In this document: positions 18,996 to 27,290 of the stretch, one piece after another
Position numbering within the stretch: the stretch's first letter is position 1
How the letters are laid out: every line of letters begins with the position of its first letter
The notes under the pieces: generated by a model
What the model was told of the DNA's origin: nothing
Seen by the model: only the letters and a program-made list of their open reading frames with translations
Database searches by the model: none
Made by a program: the position numbers and the translations under genes
Assembly (NCBI RefSeq): GCF_001894785.1
Contig: NZ_BCWW01000001.1
Location: forward strand, 992,001-1,056,000
Source: Rhodococcoides fascians NBRC 12155 = LMG 3623
GTDB taxonomy: Bacteria > Actinomycetota > Actinomycetes > Mycobacteriales > Mycobacteriaceae
Length of the DNA stretch: 64,000 nucleotides
Reading direction: 5' to 3'

Positions 18996-19070
18996 GTGCA
19001 GACGACATACCTGGTCCGACGGTTCACCGTCGACTTCTGTCGCACCTGCACCAACATGTGTTGTCGGTGA
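18996..19070 (+). CDS. Cysteine-rich leader peptide upstream of the TauD-like gene
   Basis: GTG-started ORF of 24 residues ending FCRTCTNMCCR, with four Cys in its last ten residues. AGGA lies nine bases before the GTG. Cys-rich upstream ORFs are known in mycobacteria to sense charged tRNA-Cys and attenuate sulfur operons; this one precedes a sulfonate-type dioxygenase. It shares the pattern RR-x-x-VD-(F/L)-CR with the leader at 32365. Ribosome stalling at the Cys codons would alter the hairpin that follows. Too short for standard gene calling. Confidence 0.75.
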   Translation: MQTTYLVRRFTVDFCRTCTNMCCR

Positions 19071-19086
19071 CCTGACCCGACGCCCA

Positions 19087-19117
19087 ATCCCTGTTCCCCG
19101 ACGTCGTCGGGACGGGA
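19087..19117 (+). promoter_or_regulatory. Candidate attenuator hairpin after the Cys leader
   Basis: ATCCC, then CCCGAC (19097-19102), a GTC loop, GTCGGG (19106-19111) and GGGAT form a two-tier GC-rich stem starting about 17 bases after the leader stop codon. No U-run follows, so Rho-dependent or translational attenuation is more likely than intrinsic termination. The pairing is visible; the role is inferred. Confidence 0.45.
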
Positions 19118-19181
19118 TCCCTCCCTCGACGGCCGTGCCGCGACCAGTAGGCGCACCGCTGTCTCTCGGATTCGAGGACAC

Positions 19182-20045
19182 ATGACCACTCTGGAACAGA
19201 CAGTTTCGCTCACTCTCGACAAGCTCGGCCCGTCGTTCGGTGCCGAAGTCATCGGTCTCGATGTCGCGTCGGCCTCCGATGCGCAGATCCACGCCGTCCG
19301 CCGAGCTCTCGTCGAGCACAAGGTTCTCGTGCTCCGAGGTCAGTCGATCGACGACGCAGGCCACATCGAGTTCGGCCGCCGACTCGGTGACCTCACCGCC
19401 GGGCACCCCGTGCACGACAGTGGTCACGTCGCCCCCGAGGTCTATGCCCTCGACAGCCAGGACAACGGTTTCGCCGACGTGTGGCACACCGACGTGACAT
19501 TCATGGAGCGCCCACCGATGGGGTCTATCCTGCGGCCCGTCGTACTGCCTCCGCACGGCGGCGACACCAACTGGGCCGACAGTCAACTCGCCTACGAGTC
19601 CCTGTCCGCGCCGGTTCGCCCAATGATCGACGGGCTCACCGCAATTCACGACGGTAACCGTGAGTTCGGCTACTACCTCGCGCAGAAGCGCGGCGGTAAG
19701 GGCAACGTGTGGGACGGCAAGGAAGTGACCGCGCTGGTCCCCGTCGAACATCCCGTCGTGCGGGTGCATCCGGAAACCGGCCGCAAGGGGCTGTTCGTCA
19801 ATCCGGGTTTCACCGCCCACATCGTGGGCGTCTCGGAGGCGGAGAGCCGCGGAATCCTGGATCTGCTGTACGCGCACCTCACCAAGCCCGAGCACATCGT
19901 GCGCCACCGTTGGCGTCTGGGTGATCTGGTGCTGTGGGACAACCGCAGCACCTCGCACTACGCCAACCGCGATTACGGCACCGAGCACCGCAAGATGCAC
20001 CGCATCACGTTGAAGGGCGACATCCCCGTCGGGCCCACTCGCTGA
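19182..20045 (+). CDS. TauD/TfdA-family 2-oxoglutarate-dependent dioxygenase
   Basis: A 287-residue Fe(II)/2-oxoglutarate enzyme. The iron ligands are His102 and Asp104 (WHTDVTF) and His259 (STSHYANRDY), with the 2-oxoglutarate Arg in KMHRITLKGD (Arg274). TauD itself releases sulfite from taurine; other members act on alkyl sulfates, 2,4-D or carnitine precursors. The upstream Cys-rich leader argues for a sulfur substrate such as a sulfonate or sulfate ester. The ATG at 19182 follows GAGGA. No transporter is adjacent, so substrate uptake must come from elsewhere. Confidence 0.87.
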   Translation: MTTLEQTVSLTLDKLGPSFGAEVIGLDVASASDAQIHAVRRALVEHKVLVLRGQSIDDAGHIEFGRRLGDLTAGHPVHDSGHVAPEVYALDSQDNGFADVWHTDVTFMERPPMGSILRPVVLPPHGGDTNWADSQLAYESLSAPVRPMIDGLTAIHDGNREFGYYLAQKRGGKGNVWDGKEVTALVPVEHPVVRVHPETGRKGLFVNPGFTAHIVGVSEAESRGILDLLYAHLTKPEHIVRHRWRLGDLVLWDNRSTSHYANRDYGTEHRKMHRITLKGDIPVGPTR

Positions 20046-20125
20046 AGGACCCACTCACTACGAGGACCCACACACTCCAGGACCCAGCTGAACGCAGACC
20101 CGTCGGATCGAGGAAGATTGCCTAC

Positions 20126-20653
20126 ATGGCGTCGTGGAGTGAACGTAGGCAGCAGTGGGTCGACAGTCGTGAGGAAGCGCGCAACAACGCATCCAAAGCG
20201 GCCGCCGACTCCGGTGAGCAGCGTCCGCCCACCGCGTGGCCGTTCATCATCGCTGCGGGCATCGTCGTCGTGCTGCTCGTCGGCATCTTCGCGGCGTCCA
20301 AGTTCGCCCCCGCGGAGGACAACGTGACACAGGCGCAGTTGCTCACCGACGCCGTCGACGGTTTCCTCGAAGCACAGAACACCGGTGACGCGGATCTGCT
20401 GCGTGCGAACACGTGCGCCGATCAGGTCGAGCGCCTGATTCCCGGCGACGACGCCCAGTACCGCACCGACCGCGCAGGCGACGTGGAACGCAACGGCGAG
20501 ACGTCGATCGACGGAGTGCCCACGGGGTACGAGGTCAACGGCGACCGCGGCGTCGTCACGGTACCGCTGAAGGAAGAGAAATCCGGAGCGCAGACCGACG
20601 ACAAATGGAAGTTCGTGCGGGTGAACGACACCTGGTTGGTGTGCAATGTCTGA
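20126..20653 (+). CDS. Hypothetical single-pass membrane protein
   Basis: A 175-residue protein not assigned to a named family. Residues about 1-35 are charged and cytoplasmic (SWSERRQQWVDSREEARNNA), residues 38-59 form one membrane helix, and the remainder is an extracytoplasmic domain beginning with TQAQLLTDAVDGFLEAQNTG, a pattern like NTF2/DUF4878-type domains of actinobacterial anchored proteins, ending KWKFVRVNDTWLVCNV. Two Cys (NTCADQ, LVCNV) could pair. The ATG at 20126 follows AGGAAG. It lies between the TauD-like gene and the rhodanese-metZ pair. Confidence 0.65.
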   Translation: MASWSERRQQWVDSREEARNNASKAAADSGEQRPPTAWPFIIAAGIVVVLLVGIFAASKFAPAEDNVTQAQLLTDAVDGFLEAQNTGDADLLRANTCADQVERLIPGDDAQYRTDRAGDVERNGETSIDGVPTGYEVNGDRGVVTVPLKEEKSGAQTDDKWKFVRVNDTWLVCNV

Positions 20654-20698
20654 TCTCGGTATGTGTGTCGTAACAGCAAGTGACGGAAGGCTGATCCA

Positions 20699-21112
20699 GT
20701 GACCTACGCAGGTGACATAACCCCGCAGGCGGCGTGGGAGTTGTTGCAGAGCAACCCCGATGCCGTTCTCGTCGACGTCCGCACGCACGCCGAGTGGCAG
20801 TACGTCGGCGTACCCGACACCTCCGGCATCGATCGCCCGACCCACCTGATCGAGTGGGTGAGCTACCCCGACGGCGCTCGCAACACCGGCTTCGTCGACG
20901 AGCTGAAAGCCGCAGGCGTGGACGGCGATCGGCCGGTGGTGTTCCTGTGCCGCTCCGGTCAGCGATCCATCGGTGCGGCCGAGGCCGCCACGGCTGCGGG
21001 AATCGGCCCGTCCTACAACGTGCTCGACGGTTTCGAAGGTGCCACCGATGCTGACGGCCACCGCGGTGCCGTGGGGTGGCGTGCGGTCGGGTTGCCCTGG
21101 AGGCAGTCGTGA
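20699..21112 (+). CDS. Rhodanese-like domain protein
   Basis: A 137-residue single rhodanese domain with the active-site Cys84 in the loop CRSGQRS and the upstream motif LVDVRTHAEW. Such proteins carry sulfane sulfur as a persulfide. GTG start at 20699 after GGAAGG; its stop overlaps the metZ start (GTGA). The same rhodanese-metZ pair exists in M. tuberculosis (Rv0390-Rv0391), suggesting that this protein delivers or removes sulfide for homocysteine synthesis. A 13-codon ORF (20661-20702) ends on its start codon and might couple translation. Confidence 0.9.
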   Translation: MTYAGDITPQAAWELLQSNPDAVLVDVRTHAEWQYVGVPDTSGIDRPTHLIEWVSYPDGARNTGFVDELKAAGVDGDRPVVFLCRSGQRSIGAAEAATAAGIGPSYNVLDGFEGATDADGHRGAVGWRAVGLPWRQS

Positions 21113-22332
21113 CGAACATTCCCAGAGGCGGGGGTTTTCAGAAGCCGCTACCCGACGGTGTGGGTCAGGGAACGCTGGGAGTTCGCGGCGGTCTGATGCG
21201 ATCGGGCTTCGATGAAAACGCCGAAGCGCTGTATCTCACCTCGGGTTTCGTCTACGAGAGTGCCGGTGCCGCCGAGCGGGCGTTCACCGGTGACATCGAT
21301 CATTTCGTGTACTCGCGCTACGGCAACCCGACGGTCAAGATGTTCGAGGAGCGGTTGCGGCTGATCGAGGGTGCCGAGGCGTGCTTCGGCACGTCGAGTG
21401 GAATGTCGGCAGTGTTCACCGCGCTCGGCGCACTGTTGAAGGCCGGCGATCGATTGGTCGCTGCGCGTAGCCTTTTCGGTTCCTGCTTCGTGGTGTGCAA
21501 CGAGATTCTGCCGCGCTGGGGCGTCGAGACCGTCTTCGTCGACGGCGAGGACCTCGAGCAGTGGGAGCAGGCGCTGTCGGTGCCGACGACCGCGGTGTTC
21601 TTCGAGACCCCGTCCAATCCGATGCAGTCGCTCGTCGATGTCAGGCGGGTGTCCGAGATGGCGCACGCCGCCGGCGCAACGGTGGTGTTGGACAACGTGT
21701 TCGCGACGCCTCTGCTGCAGCGCAGTCTCGAACTCGGTGCCGACGTGGTGGTGTATTCCGGTACCAAGCACATCGACGGTCAGGGCCGGGTGCTCGGCGG
21801 CGCGATCCTGGGATCGAAGGAGTACATCGACGGTCCGGTACAGACGTTGATGCGGCACACCGGACCTGCCCTGAGCCCGTTCAACGCCTGGACCTTGCTC
21901 AAGGGGCTCGAGACAATGCCGGTGCGTGTGCGGCATTCGGTGAACTCCGCGCTGCAGATCGCCGAATTCCTCGAAGGGCATTCGGCGGTGCGGTGGGTCA
22001 AATACCCGTTCCTGCCATCACATCCGCAGTACGAGCTGGCGACGTCGCAGATGTCGGGCGGCGGCACGGTCGTCACGTTCGAGCTCGATGCCCCCGAGGG
22101 CGCAGGCAAGCAGCGTGCTTTCGAGTTGCTCGACGGCCTGAAGATCGTGGACATCTCGAACAACCTCGGCGATTCCAAGACGCTCATCACCCACCCGGCC
22201 ACCACCACACACCGCGCGATGGGGCCGGAAGGTCGTGCCGCAGTGGGCATCACCGATGGCGTCGTGCGGATCTCCATCGGTCTCGAAGACACCGAGGACC
22301 TGATCGGGGATCTGGACCAGGCGTTGAAGTAG
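21109..22332 (+). CDS. metZ: O-succinylhomoserine sulfhydrylase
   Basis: A 407-residue PLP enzyme of the Cys/Met metabolism family, which makes homocysteine from O-succinylhomoserine (or a close relative) and sulfide. YSRYGNPTVKMFEERLRLIE, FGTSSGMSAVFTALGALLKA and the PLP-lysine motif YSGTKHIDGQGR are intact. Assignment to MetZ rather than MetB or MetY rests on close likeness to Rv0391 and the rhodanese partner. GTG start overlaps the rhodanese stop by 4 bases. Convergent with the isochorismate synthase gene only 5 bases later. Confidence 0.92.
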   Translation: MTNIPRGGGFQKPLPDGVGQGTLGVRGGLMRSGFDENAEALYLTSGFVYESAGAAERAFTGDIDHFVYSRYGNPTVKMFEERLRLIEGAEACFGTSSGMSAVFTALGALLKAGDRLVAARSLFGSCFVVCNEILPRWGVETVFVDGEDLEQWEQALSVPTTAVFFETPSNPMQSLVDVRRVSEMAHAAGATVVLDNVFATPLLQRSLELGADVVVYSGTKHIDGQGRVLGGAILGSKEYIDGPVQTLMRHTGPALSPFNAWTLLKGLETMPVRVRHSVNSALQIAEFLEGHSAVRWVKYPFLPSHPQYELATSQMSGGGTVVTFELDAPEGAGKQRAFELLDGLKIVDISNNLGDSKTLITHPATTTHRAMGPEGRAAVGITDGVVRISIGLEDTEDLIGDLDQALK

Positions 22333-22337
22333 CTGGG

Positions 22338-23411
22338 TCAGTTCTCGAAGACGCTGAGTACCGTTCTGAACTTTGCCGTGGTTTCGTCCAGCTCGGCGTC
22401 GGGGTCCGAGTCGGCGACGATGCCGCCGCCGGCTGTGGCGGTACCGGACAGGCCGTCCGCGGTGAGTTCGATGCACCGGATCGCGACCATCCATTCACCG
22501 TCCCCGCTGCCGTCGGTCCATCCGAGCGCCCCGGCATAGAAGCCGCGGGATCCCTCGATCTCGGTGATCGCTCGCATGGCGGCGGCGCGGGGAACACCGG
22601 CGACGGCAGCGGTGGGATGCAGCGCCAGTGCGAGGTCGAGGGCCGACGTCGACGGGTCGGCCAACGTACCGACGATCGGCGTGGACAGGTGCCACAGCTG
22701 CGGAGTGCTGCTCAGCTGAGGTGTCGCGGGTACGTCCAGTGTTTCGCAGAACGGTGCCAGTGCTGCCTTGATCTCGTCGACGACGAAGCGATGCTCGGCC
22801 TGGTCTTTCGCGCTGGCCGCCAGTGCCGCCGAGATACGCGCGTCCTCGTCGGGGTCGGTGGATCGCGCGGCCGTCCCGGCGAAGGGATGGCAGCTGACGA
22901 CGTTGCCGCGTTTGCGCACCAGCAGTTCGGGGCTTGCGCCGACGAGATGTCTACCGGGCACGTCTGTGGGCGAGAGGTCCGCGAGAAATCCGTTTCCCAT
23001 CGGATCGCGAGTCACCAACGCGCTCAACACCGCTGACGGATCGATGGGCGACTCGGCGGCCAGTTCGATCGCTCGTGCGAGCACGATCTTCTCGGCGACA
23101 CCGGCTTTCACACGCCGCACGACCTCGCGTACCCGTTCGACGTGCACGTCCGGCTCGGGGATCTGGCGTTCGACGGTGACGGACGGAAGTGGCGGCTGTG
23201 CGTCCGGTACCGCCCACGCACCGGCGCGTCGGTAGAACTCCGCCGGCTCGATCAGCGCGGTGGCGTCGGACATGTCGAAAGGCAATACCCCGACGACGTT
23301 TCGGCCTTGCTGTACCGCCGCGACTGCGTCGGCGACGTCCGGAAACTGTTGCTGCACTCCCAAGCCGACGACGTGATGATCCTGCCGAGACAGAACGAAT
23401 CGGAGCTTCAT
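22338..23411 (-). CDS. Isochorismate synthase
   Basis: A 357-residue chorismate-utilising enzyme that converts chorismate to isochorismate for menaquinone or catechol siderophores. VAEKIVLARAIEL, the active-site region VGASPELLVRKRGNVVSCHPFAGT, KDQAEHRFVVDEI, and LHPTAAVAGVPRAAAM are family motifs. It could be MenF or EntC/DhbC; with no other siderophore or men genes nearby, I leave the symbol blank. Its start overlaps the stop of the HAD phosphatase gene by one base (ATGA), so the two are co-transcribed. Confidence 0.88.
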   Translation of the reverse strand: MKLRFVLSRQDHHVVGLGVQQQFPDVADAVAAVQQGRNVVGVLPFDMSDATALIEPAEFYRRAGAWAVPDAQPPLPSVTVERQIPEPDVHVERVREVVRRVKAGVAEKIVLARAIELAAESPIDPSAVLSALVTRDPMGNGFLADLSPTDVPGRHLVGASPELLVRKRGNVVSCHPFAGTAARSTDPDEDARISAALAASAKDQAEHRFVVDEIKAALAPFCETLDVPATPQLSSTPQLWHLSTPIVGTLADPSTSALDLALALHPTAAVAGVPRAAAMRAITEIEGSRGFYAGALGWTDGSGDGEWMVAIRCIELTADGLSGTATAGGGIVADSDPDAELDETTAKFRTVLSVFEN

Positions 23412-24226
23412 CAGAACGGGTTCTGTGTGCGGCCCACCAGGTCTGCGACGGAATCGAGCACTTTCGTCGGACGGTACGGGTACTGCTCGACGGACTGTAC
23501 GGTCGAAATACCGGTCAACACCAGAATGGTCTGCAATCCCGCTTCCAGGCCGGACAGCACGTCGGTGTCCATCCTGTCGCCGATCATCAGAGTGTTCTCG
23601 GAGTGCCCGCCGATGGCGCGTAGAGCCGAACGCATCATCAACGCGTTGGGCTTGCCCACGTAGTACGGCTCTTTGCCGGTGGCCTTGGTGATGAGTGCGG
23701 CGACCGAACCGGTCGCGGGCAGCGAACCCTCGCGCGACGGACCGGTCGCGTCGGGGTTGGTGGCGATGAAGCGCGAACCCTTCTCGACGAGACGAATGGC
23801 GGTGGTGATGGCCTCGAACGAGTACGTTCGGGTCTCCCCGAGCACCACGTAGTCGGGGCTGGAGTCGGTGAGGGTGTAACCGATGTCGTGCAGCGCGGTG
23901 GTCAGACCGGACTCGCCGACGACATACGCACTGCCGCCGGGCCGCTGATTGCCGAGGAAGGTGGCGGTGGCGAGAGCCGAGGTCCAGATCGACTTCTCCG
24001 GAATGTCCAAGCCGGTGAATGCGAGACGTGCGCGCAGGTCACGTGGGGTGCGGATCGAGTTGTTCGTCAACACGATGAACGGGATCTCGTTGGCCTGCAG
24101 CTCGGCGAGGAACGTGTCGGCACCGGGGATCAGGTGATCCTCGTGGACCAGAACTCCGTCCATGTCCATCAGGTACGTCCACGGCAGGGGCTTCTCGATA
24201 TCGGTCACCCCTCCATTGTGGACCAT
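23411..24226 (-). CDS. HAD-IIA family hydrolase (NagD-like phosphatase)
   Basis: A 271-residue phosphatase of the HAD superfamily. The nucleophile motif DMDGVLVHED follows WTYLM, then FIVLTNNSIRTPRDL (motif II Thr), the C2-type cap, VGKPNALMMRSAL (motif III Lys) and MIGDRMDTDVLSG (motif IV). Members dephosphorylate nucleotides or sugar phosphates such as UMP, phosphoglycolate or PNP. The start is either ATG 24226 or GTG 24208; the latter gives the family-like VTDIEKPLPWTYL but sits too close to GGAGG. Upstream partner of isochorismate synthase. Confidence 0.87.
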   Translation of the reverse strand: MVHNGGVTDIEKPLPWTYLMDMDGVLVHEDHLIPGADTFLAELQANEIPFIVLTNNSIRTPRDLRARLAFTGLDIPEKSIWTSALATATFLGNQRPGGSAYVVGESGLTTALHDIGYTLTDSSPDYVVLGETRTYSFEAITTAIRLVEKGSRFIATNPDATGPSREGSLPATGSVAALITKATGKEPYYVGKPNALMMRSALRAIGGHSENTLMIGDRMDTDVLSGLEAGLQTILVLTGISTVQSVEQYPYRPTKVLDSVADLVGRTQNPF

Positions 24227-24259
24227 CCGGCGACCTGCGGACCATCTTCTGGTCGCGGC

Positions 24260-24601
24260 CTAACTTGCCCGCCGCTCGTGGTCGCGTCGCGAGTTGGCCC
24301 GATGCACCAGCCGTTCGCGGGCCGTCATGCCGCCCCACACTCCGAACGGTTCGTTGGCCGCCAACGCGAACCGCTTGCAGGCGTCGAGCACTCCGCAGCC
24401 TGCGCACACCTGCTTGGCGCGATCCTCGCGTTGGCGACGCGCCGTTCGCCCCTCACCCGAGGGGGAGAAGAAGATCTCCGAGTCCTGACCCCGGCACAGT
24501 GCGTCGAGCTGCCAGTCCCAGGATTCGGCGGCAGACGAGGAAATCCTGCGTTCGATCATTGCAATTGCGGTGTTCTTCGGTGGGGCAGATTCGTTCGGCA
24601 T
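24260..24601 (-). CDS. WhiB-family iron-sulfur transcription factor, WhiB3-like
   Basis: A 113-residue Wbl protein. Four Cys ligands for a [4Fe-4S] cluster are present (ALCRG, KQVCAGCGVLDAC), followed by the turn FGVWGGM and a basic C-terminus (RERLVHRANSRRDHERR) for DNA contact. WDWQLDALCRGQDSEIFF, FFSPSGEGR and TARRQREDRAKQVC match M. tuberculosis WhiB3, which senses redox state and nitric oxide and controls lipid metabolism. The AT-hook of WhiB7 is absent. The ATG at 24601 lies downstream of AAAGGA. Single-gene unit between the HAD gene and a small membrane protein gene. Confidence 0.87.
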   Translation of the reverse strand: MPNESAPPKNTAIAMIERRISSSAAESWDWQLDALCRGQDSEIFFSPSGEGRTARRQREDRAKQVCAGCGVLDACKRFALAANEPFGVWGGMTARERLVHRANSRRDHERRAS

Positions 24602-24768
24602 CGTGGCGACCCATTCCTTTCGTCGACGCTGCGCGAGACTGCTCCCGCACAAGGCCATTCGCCAGGAACTCTCGCCGCGTCGCGGGCGCGAGGCAAGGGT
24701 TGGAATCAGGGTGATTCGAGGTCGCGGGTTCAGGACACGTCGGGGGTGTACCGATAGAGGGCGTTCAC

Positions 24769-25131
24769 TCAGTCGTCCAGCATGAACAGCGGAAGGATCA
24801 CAGCCTGGATCGCGGCGATCACAGCAGGGAGATAGTCGCCTGCGACGACACACACGAGACTGCCGAGACCGAACAGAATCAGCGTCGTACGGGGAAGGAG
24901 CCACGTCGGCTTTCGGTCAGTTCGCCTGAGCGCGTAAAGAATTGCGGCTGCGATCGCCACTTGGATGGCGCTGTGAGTGGCCAGACGTATCGAATCGGAC
25001 GTGTCGACTGCCTGGAATGTGCCGATCACGACCAGCGAACCGAGAAAGACGACACTCGCTGCGTTCAGCTGCCGATAGCGCGGCGTCCTTCGAAAGCCAT
25101 CGTCACCGATCCTGGCTTTCCACACGTGCAT
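24769..25131 (-). CDS. Hypothetical small membrane protein
   Basis: A 120-residue protein with a basic N-terminus and about four hydrophobic segments (ASVVFLGSLVVIGTF, THSAIQVAIAAAILYAL, TTLILFGLGSLVCVV, PAVIAAIQAVILPLFML). No family recognised. ATG start at 25131. It is divergent from the riboswitch-controlled operon, and its likely promoter faces that of the S-box leader. Confidence 0.6.
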   Translation of the reverse strand: MHVWKARIGDDGFRRTPRYRQLNAASVVFLGSLVVIGTFQAVDTSDSIRLATHSAIQVAIAAAILYALRRTDRKPTWLLPRTTLILFGLGSLVCVVAGDYLPAVIAAIQAVILPLFMLDD

Positions 25132-25253
25132 GGGTCGAATTCTCGCACGAGGGTGGTGGAGTTCGTCGACCCTCTACAGATCCAACCCGGGGGCGGTTGC
25201 GCCGGTGGCAAGGGTTGAAATCATCGTGATTGTAACCGAATGCGCACGTGCAC

Positions 25254-25283
25254 TTGACGCTTCGATAGATTGTTCTGTACGTT
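25254..25283 (+). promoter_or_regulatory. Probable promoter of the first S-box operon
   Basis: TTGACG (25254-25259) and TACGTT (25278-25283), 18 bases apart, match the actinobacterial sigma-A pattern. Transcription would begin within about eight bases, at the base of the riboswitch P1 stem (25291), which supports both assignments. Confidence 0.6.
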
Positions 25284-25290
25284 CCTGTCA

Positions 25291-25378
25291 CCATCCAGAG
25301 CGACCGAGAGACCTTGGCTCGATGACGTCGCAGCAACCCCGCCTTACGGCGTGTGGGTGCTACCGCCAGGACCGATGG
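25291..25378 (+). promoter_or_regulatory. SAM riboswitch (S-box/SAM-I class)
   Basis: CCATC (25291-25295) pairs with GATGG (25374-25378) as P1. Inside lie CAGAGCGACCGAGAGACC, TTGGCTCGATGACGTCGCAG, CAACCC, and GGTGCTACCGCCAGG, the conserved S-box core (kink-turn, J3/4 and P4 elements). S-box RNAs bind S-adenosylmethionine and shut down sulfur genes. A nearly identical copy occurs at 32267. It could be classed as a SAM-I/IV variant; the compact size is typical of actinobacteria. A Cys leader peptide begins 11 bases after P1. Confidence 0.9.
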
Positions 25379-25389
25379 AGGCACGACCG

Positions 25390-25419
25390 ATGAACATCTG
25401 CATCTGTACGCACGCTTGA
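25390..25419 (+). CDS. Nine-residue leader peptide MNICICTHA
   Basis: ATG ORF of nine codons with two Cys, placed directly after the SAM riboswitch. GGAGG at 25376-25380 is its ribosome-binding site and overlaps the P1 3' arm (25374-25378), so SAM binding could hide it. A Cys-codon attenuator is the likely role, as in polycysteine leaders of mycobacteria. A second mini-ORF (25465-25500) ends on the GTG start of the permease and may couple translation. Confidence 0.7.
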   Translation: MNICICTHA

Positions 25420-25497
25420 CCATCGGCGTACTCACAGCACGAAATCTTCGAAAGGCAACCCAGCGATGATCGCTGCCCATCCGGCCCGGCGGTTCCG

Positions 25498-26454
25498 GTG
25501 ACTCAACTCGACTCTCGTCCGGTTGTGGATACGACGGACGACATTCCCGACGAACAGCTCGTCGTTGCACGCACGTGGCACCCGTGGCGCTGGGTGATCG
25601 CGGTCGCAACGCTGATAGTGGTCGGTCAGTTCCTGCACGGCTTCGTCACCAACCCCGGCTGGGATTGGGGCACCTTCGCGCAGTACTTCACTGCAGCATC
25701 GGTGATGTCGGCGCTGTGGTTGACCATCCAGCTCACCTTCTGGGGAACGCTGATCGGTTTCGCCATCGGTATCGGCCTGGCGGTGGCCCGGCTGTCCGAC
25801 AATCCTGTGCTGCAGGTTATTTCCTGGTTCTACATCTGGGCCTTCCGTTCCATCCCGTTGATCGTGCAGCTTCTGTTCTGGTTCAATATTGCGTACCTGT
25901 ACCAGACTCTGTCTTTGGGAATTCCGTTCGGTCCCAGCTTCTTTCAATTCGACGTCAACAGCGTCATCAGTGGATCGACGGCGGCCATCATCGGCCTGGC
26001 CCTGCACCAAGCGGCCTACTCCGCCGAGATCGTTCGGGCCGGCATCATCTCCGTGGACCAGGGGCAACTCGAAGCTGCAGCAGCGCTGGGTATTCCGAAA
26101 AGGCGGGAGTTCTTCAAGATCGTTCTGCCGCAGGCGATGCGAGGGATTCTCCCCAACGCGGCCAACGAGGTGATCAGTCTGTTCAAAGGCACGTCGATCG
26201 TGTCGGTGATGGCCATTGCCGAATTGTTCTATCAGGTGCAAGTCATATACGGACGCAACGGGCGCGTGGTTCCGCTGCTCATGGTCGCGACCGTCTGGTA
26301 CATCATTCTGACGTCGGTACTGTCGATCGTGCAGTTCTACGTCGAGCGGCACTACGCCAAGGGCGCGGTACGCAACATTCCGCTGACGCCGATCCAGCAG
26401 ATTCGCCACAAGCTCTCCAACGTCACCTTCGCGCCGAGAGGGGCAACCCGATGA
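25498..26454 (+). CDS. Amino-acid ABC transporter permease (polar amino acid family)
   Basis: A 318-residue inner-membrane subunit of a polar amino-acid (His/Glu/cystine-type) importer. About five to six helices follow a 30-residue cytoplasmic tail. The EAA loop that contacts the ATPase reads EAAAALGIPKRREFFKIVLPQA, split as QLEAAAALGIPKRREFF and KIVLPQAMRGILPN. GTG start at 25498 overlapping the stop of a mini-ORF. Controlled by the S-box and Cys leader upstream, so a sulfur amino acid such as cystine, methionine or an S-substituted cysteine is the likely cargo. Overlaps the ATPase gene by 4 bases. Confidence 0.9.
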   Translation: MTQLDSRPVVDTTDDIPDEQLVVARTWHPWRWVIAVATLIVVGQFLHGFVTNPGWDWGTFAQYFTAASVMSALWLTIQLTFWGTLIGFAIGIGLAVARLSDNPVLQVISWFYIWAFRSIPLIVQLLFWFNIAYLYQTLSLGIPFGPSFFQFDVNSVISGSTAAIIGLALHQAAYSAEIVRAGIISVDQGQLEAAAALGIPKRREFFKIVLPQAMRGILPNAANEVISLFKGTSIVSVMAIAELFYQVQVIYGRNGRVVPLLMVATVWYIILTSVLSIVQFYVERHYAKGAVRNIPLTPIQQIRHKLSNVTFAPRGATR

Positions 26455-27248
26455 CCACTCTCGATGCCTCCACATCCACTGCCGCAACGAGATACGCGGT
26501 CGAGGTGCGCGGCGTCCACAAGTCCTACGGCGGGCTCGAGGTGCTCAAAGGCGTCGACCTCCTCGTACGTCCCGGTGAGGTGACCGCGATTATCGGCCCC
26601 TCGGGTTCGGGCAAGTCGACCCTGCTGCGCGCTCTGAACCATCTGGAGAAGGTGGATCAGGGCACCGTCCGGATCGACGGTGATCTGGTGGGATATCGGC
26701 GCAAAGGCAACAAACTGCACGAACTCAGCAACAAGGAGATTCTGCGGCAGCGTTCCCAGATCGGTTTCGTGTTTCAGAACTTCAATCTGTTTCCTCACCT
26801 GACGGTCCTCAAGAATGTCATCGAAGCCCCGATCTCTGCGCAGAAGCGCACGCGTTCCGACGTCGAACCCGAGGCGCTGGCTCTCCTCGAACGAGTCGGG
26901 GTGCACGCGAAAGCCCATGATTATCCGCGACGACTCTCCGGCGGACAACAGCAGCGGGTCGCCATCGCGCGTGCACTTGCCCTGCGTCCCACAGTCATTC
27001 TGTTCGACGAGCCGACGTCAGCGCTCGACCCCGAATTGGTGGGAGAGGTTCTCGAGGTCATCCGCGGCCTGGCACGCGATGGTGCCACCCTGGTGATCGT
27101 CACGCACGAGGTCGGGTTCGCCCGCGAGATCGCCGACACCGTCGTCTTCATGGATGGCGGCGTCATCGTCGAACAAGGCTCTCCTGCAGAGCTTCTCGAT
27201 TCACCCCAGGAGGAACGCACCAAGTCGTTCCTCGCTCACGTTCTCTAG
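26451..27248 (+). CDS. Amino-acid ABC transporter ATP-binding protein
   Basis: A 265-residue ATPase. Walker [18 protein letters not shown]-loop FVFQNFNLFPHLTVLKN, signature [15 protein letters not shown], Walker [14 protein letters not shown] and switch His VTHEVGFA are all present and match the polar amino acid subgroup (GlnQ/TcyN/YxeO). It pairs with the permease (4-base overlap) and the binding protein that follows. It energises uptake on the cytoplasmic side. Confidence 0.94.
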   Translation: MTTLDASTSTAATRYAVEVRGVHKSYGGLEVLKGVDLLVRPGEVTAIIGPSGSGKSTLLRALNHLEKVDQGTVRIDGDLVGYRRKGNKLHELSNKEILRQRSQIGFVFQNFNLFPHLTVLKNVIEAPISAQKRTRSDVEPEALALLERVGVHAKAHDYPRRLSGGQQQRVAIARALALRPTVILFDEPTSALDPELVGEVLEVIRGLARDGATLVIVTHEVGFAREIADTVVFMDGGVIVEQGSPAELLDSPQEERTKSFLAHVL

Positions 27249-27290
27249 TTCTCACTCATGCTTCACCTGCACCCACGAACGGGGAAAGTC

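Noticed and set aside
20661-20702. 13-residue ORF before the rhodanese gene, considered as a Cys leader
   Set aside because: It holds a single Cys and no riboswitch or hairpin; it may only couple translation to the GTG start it overlaps.
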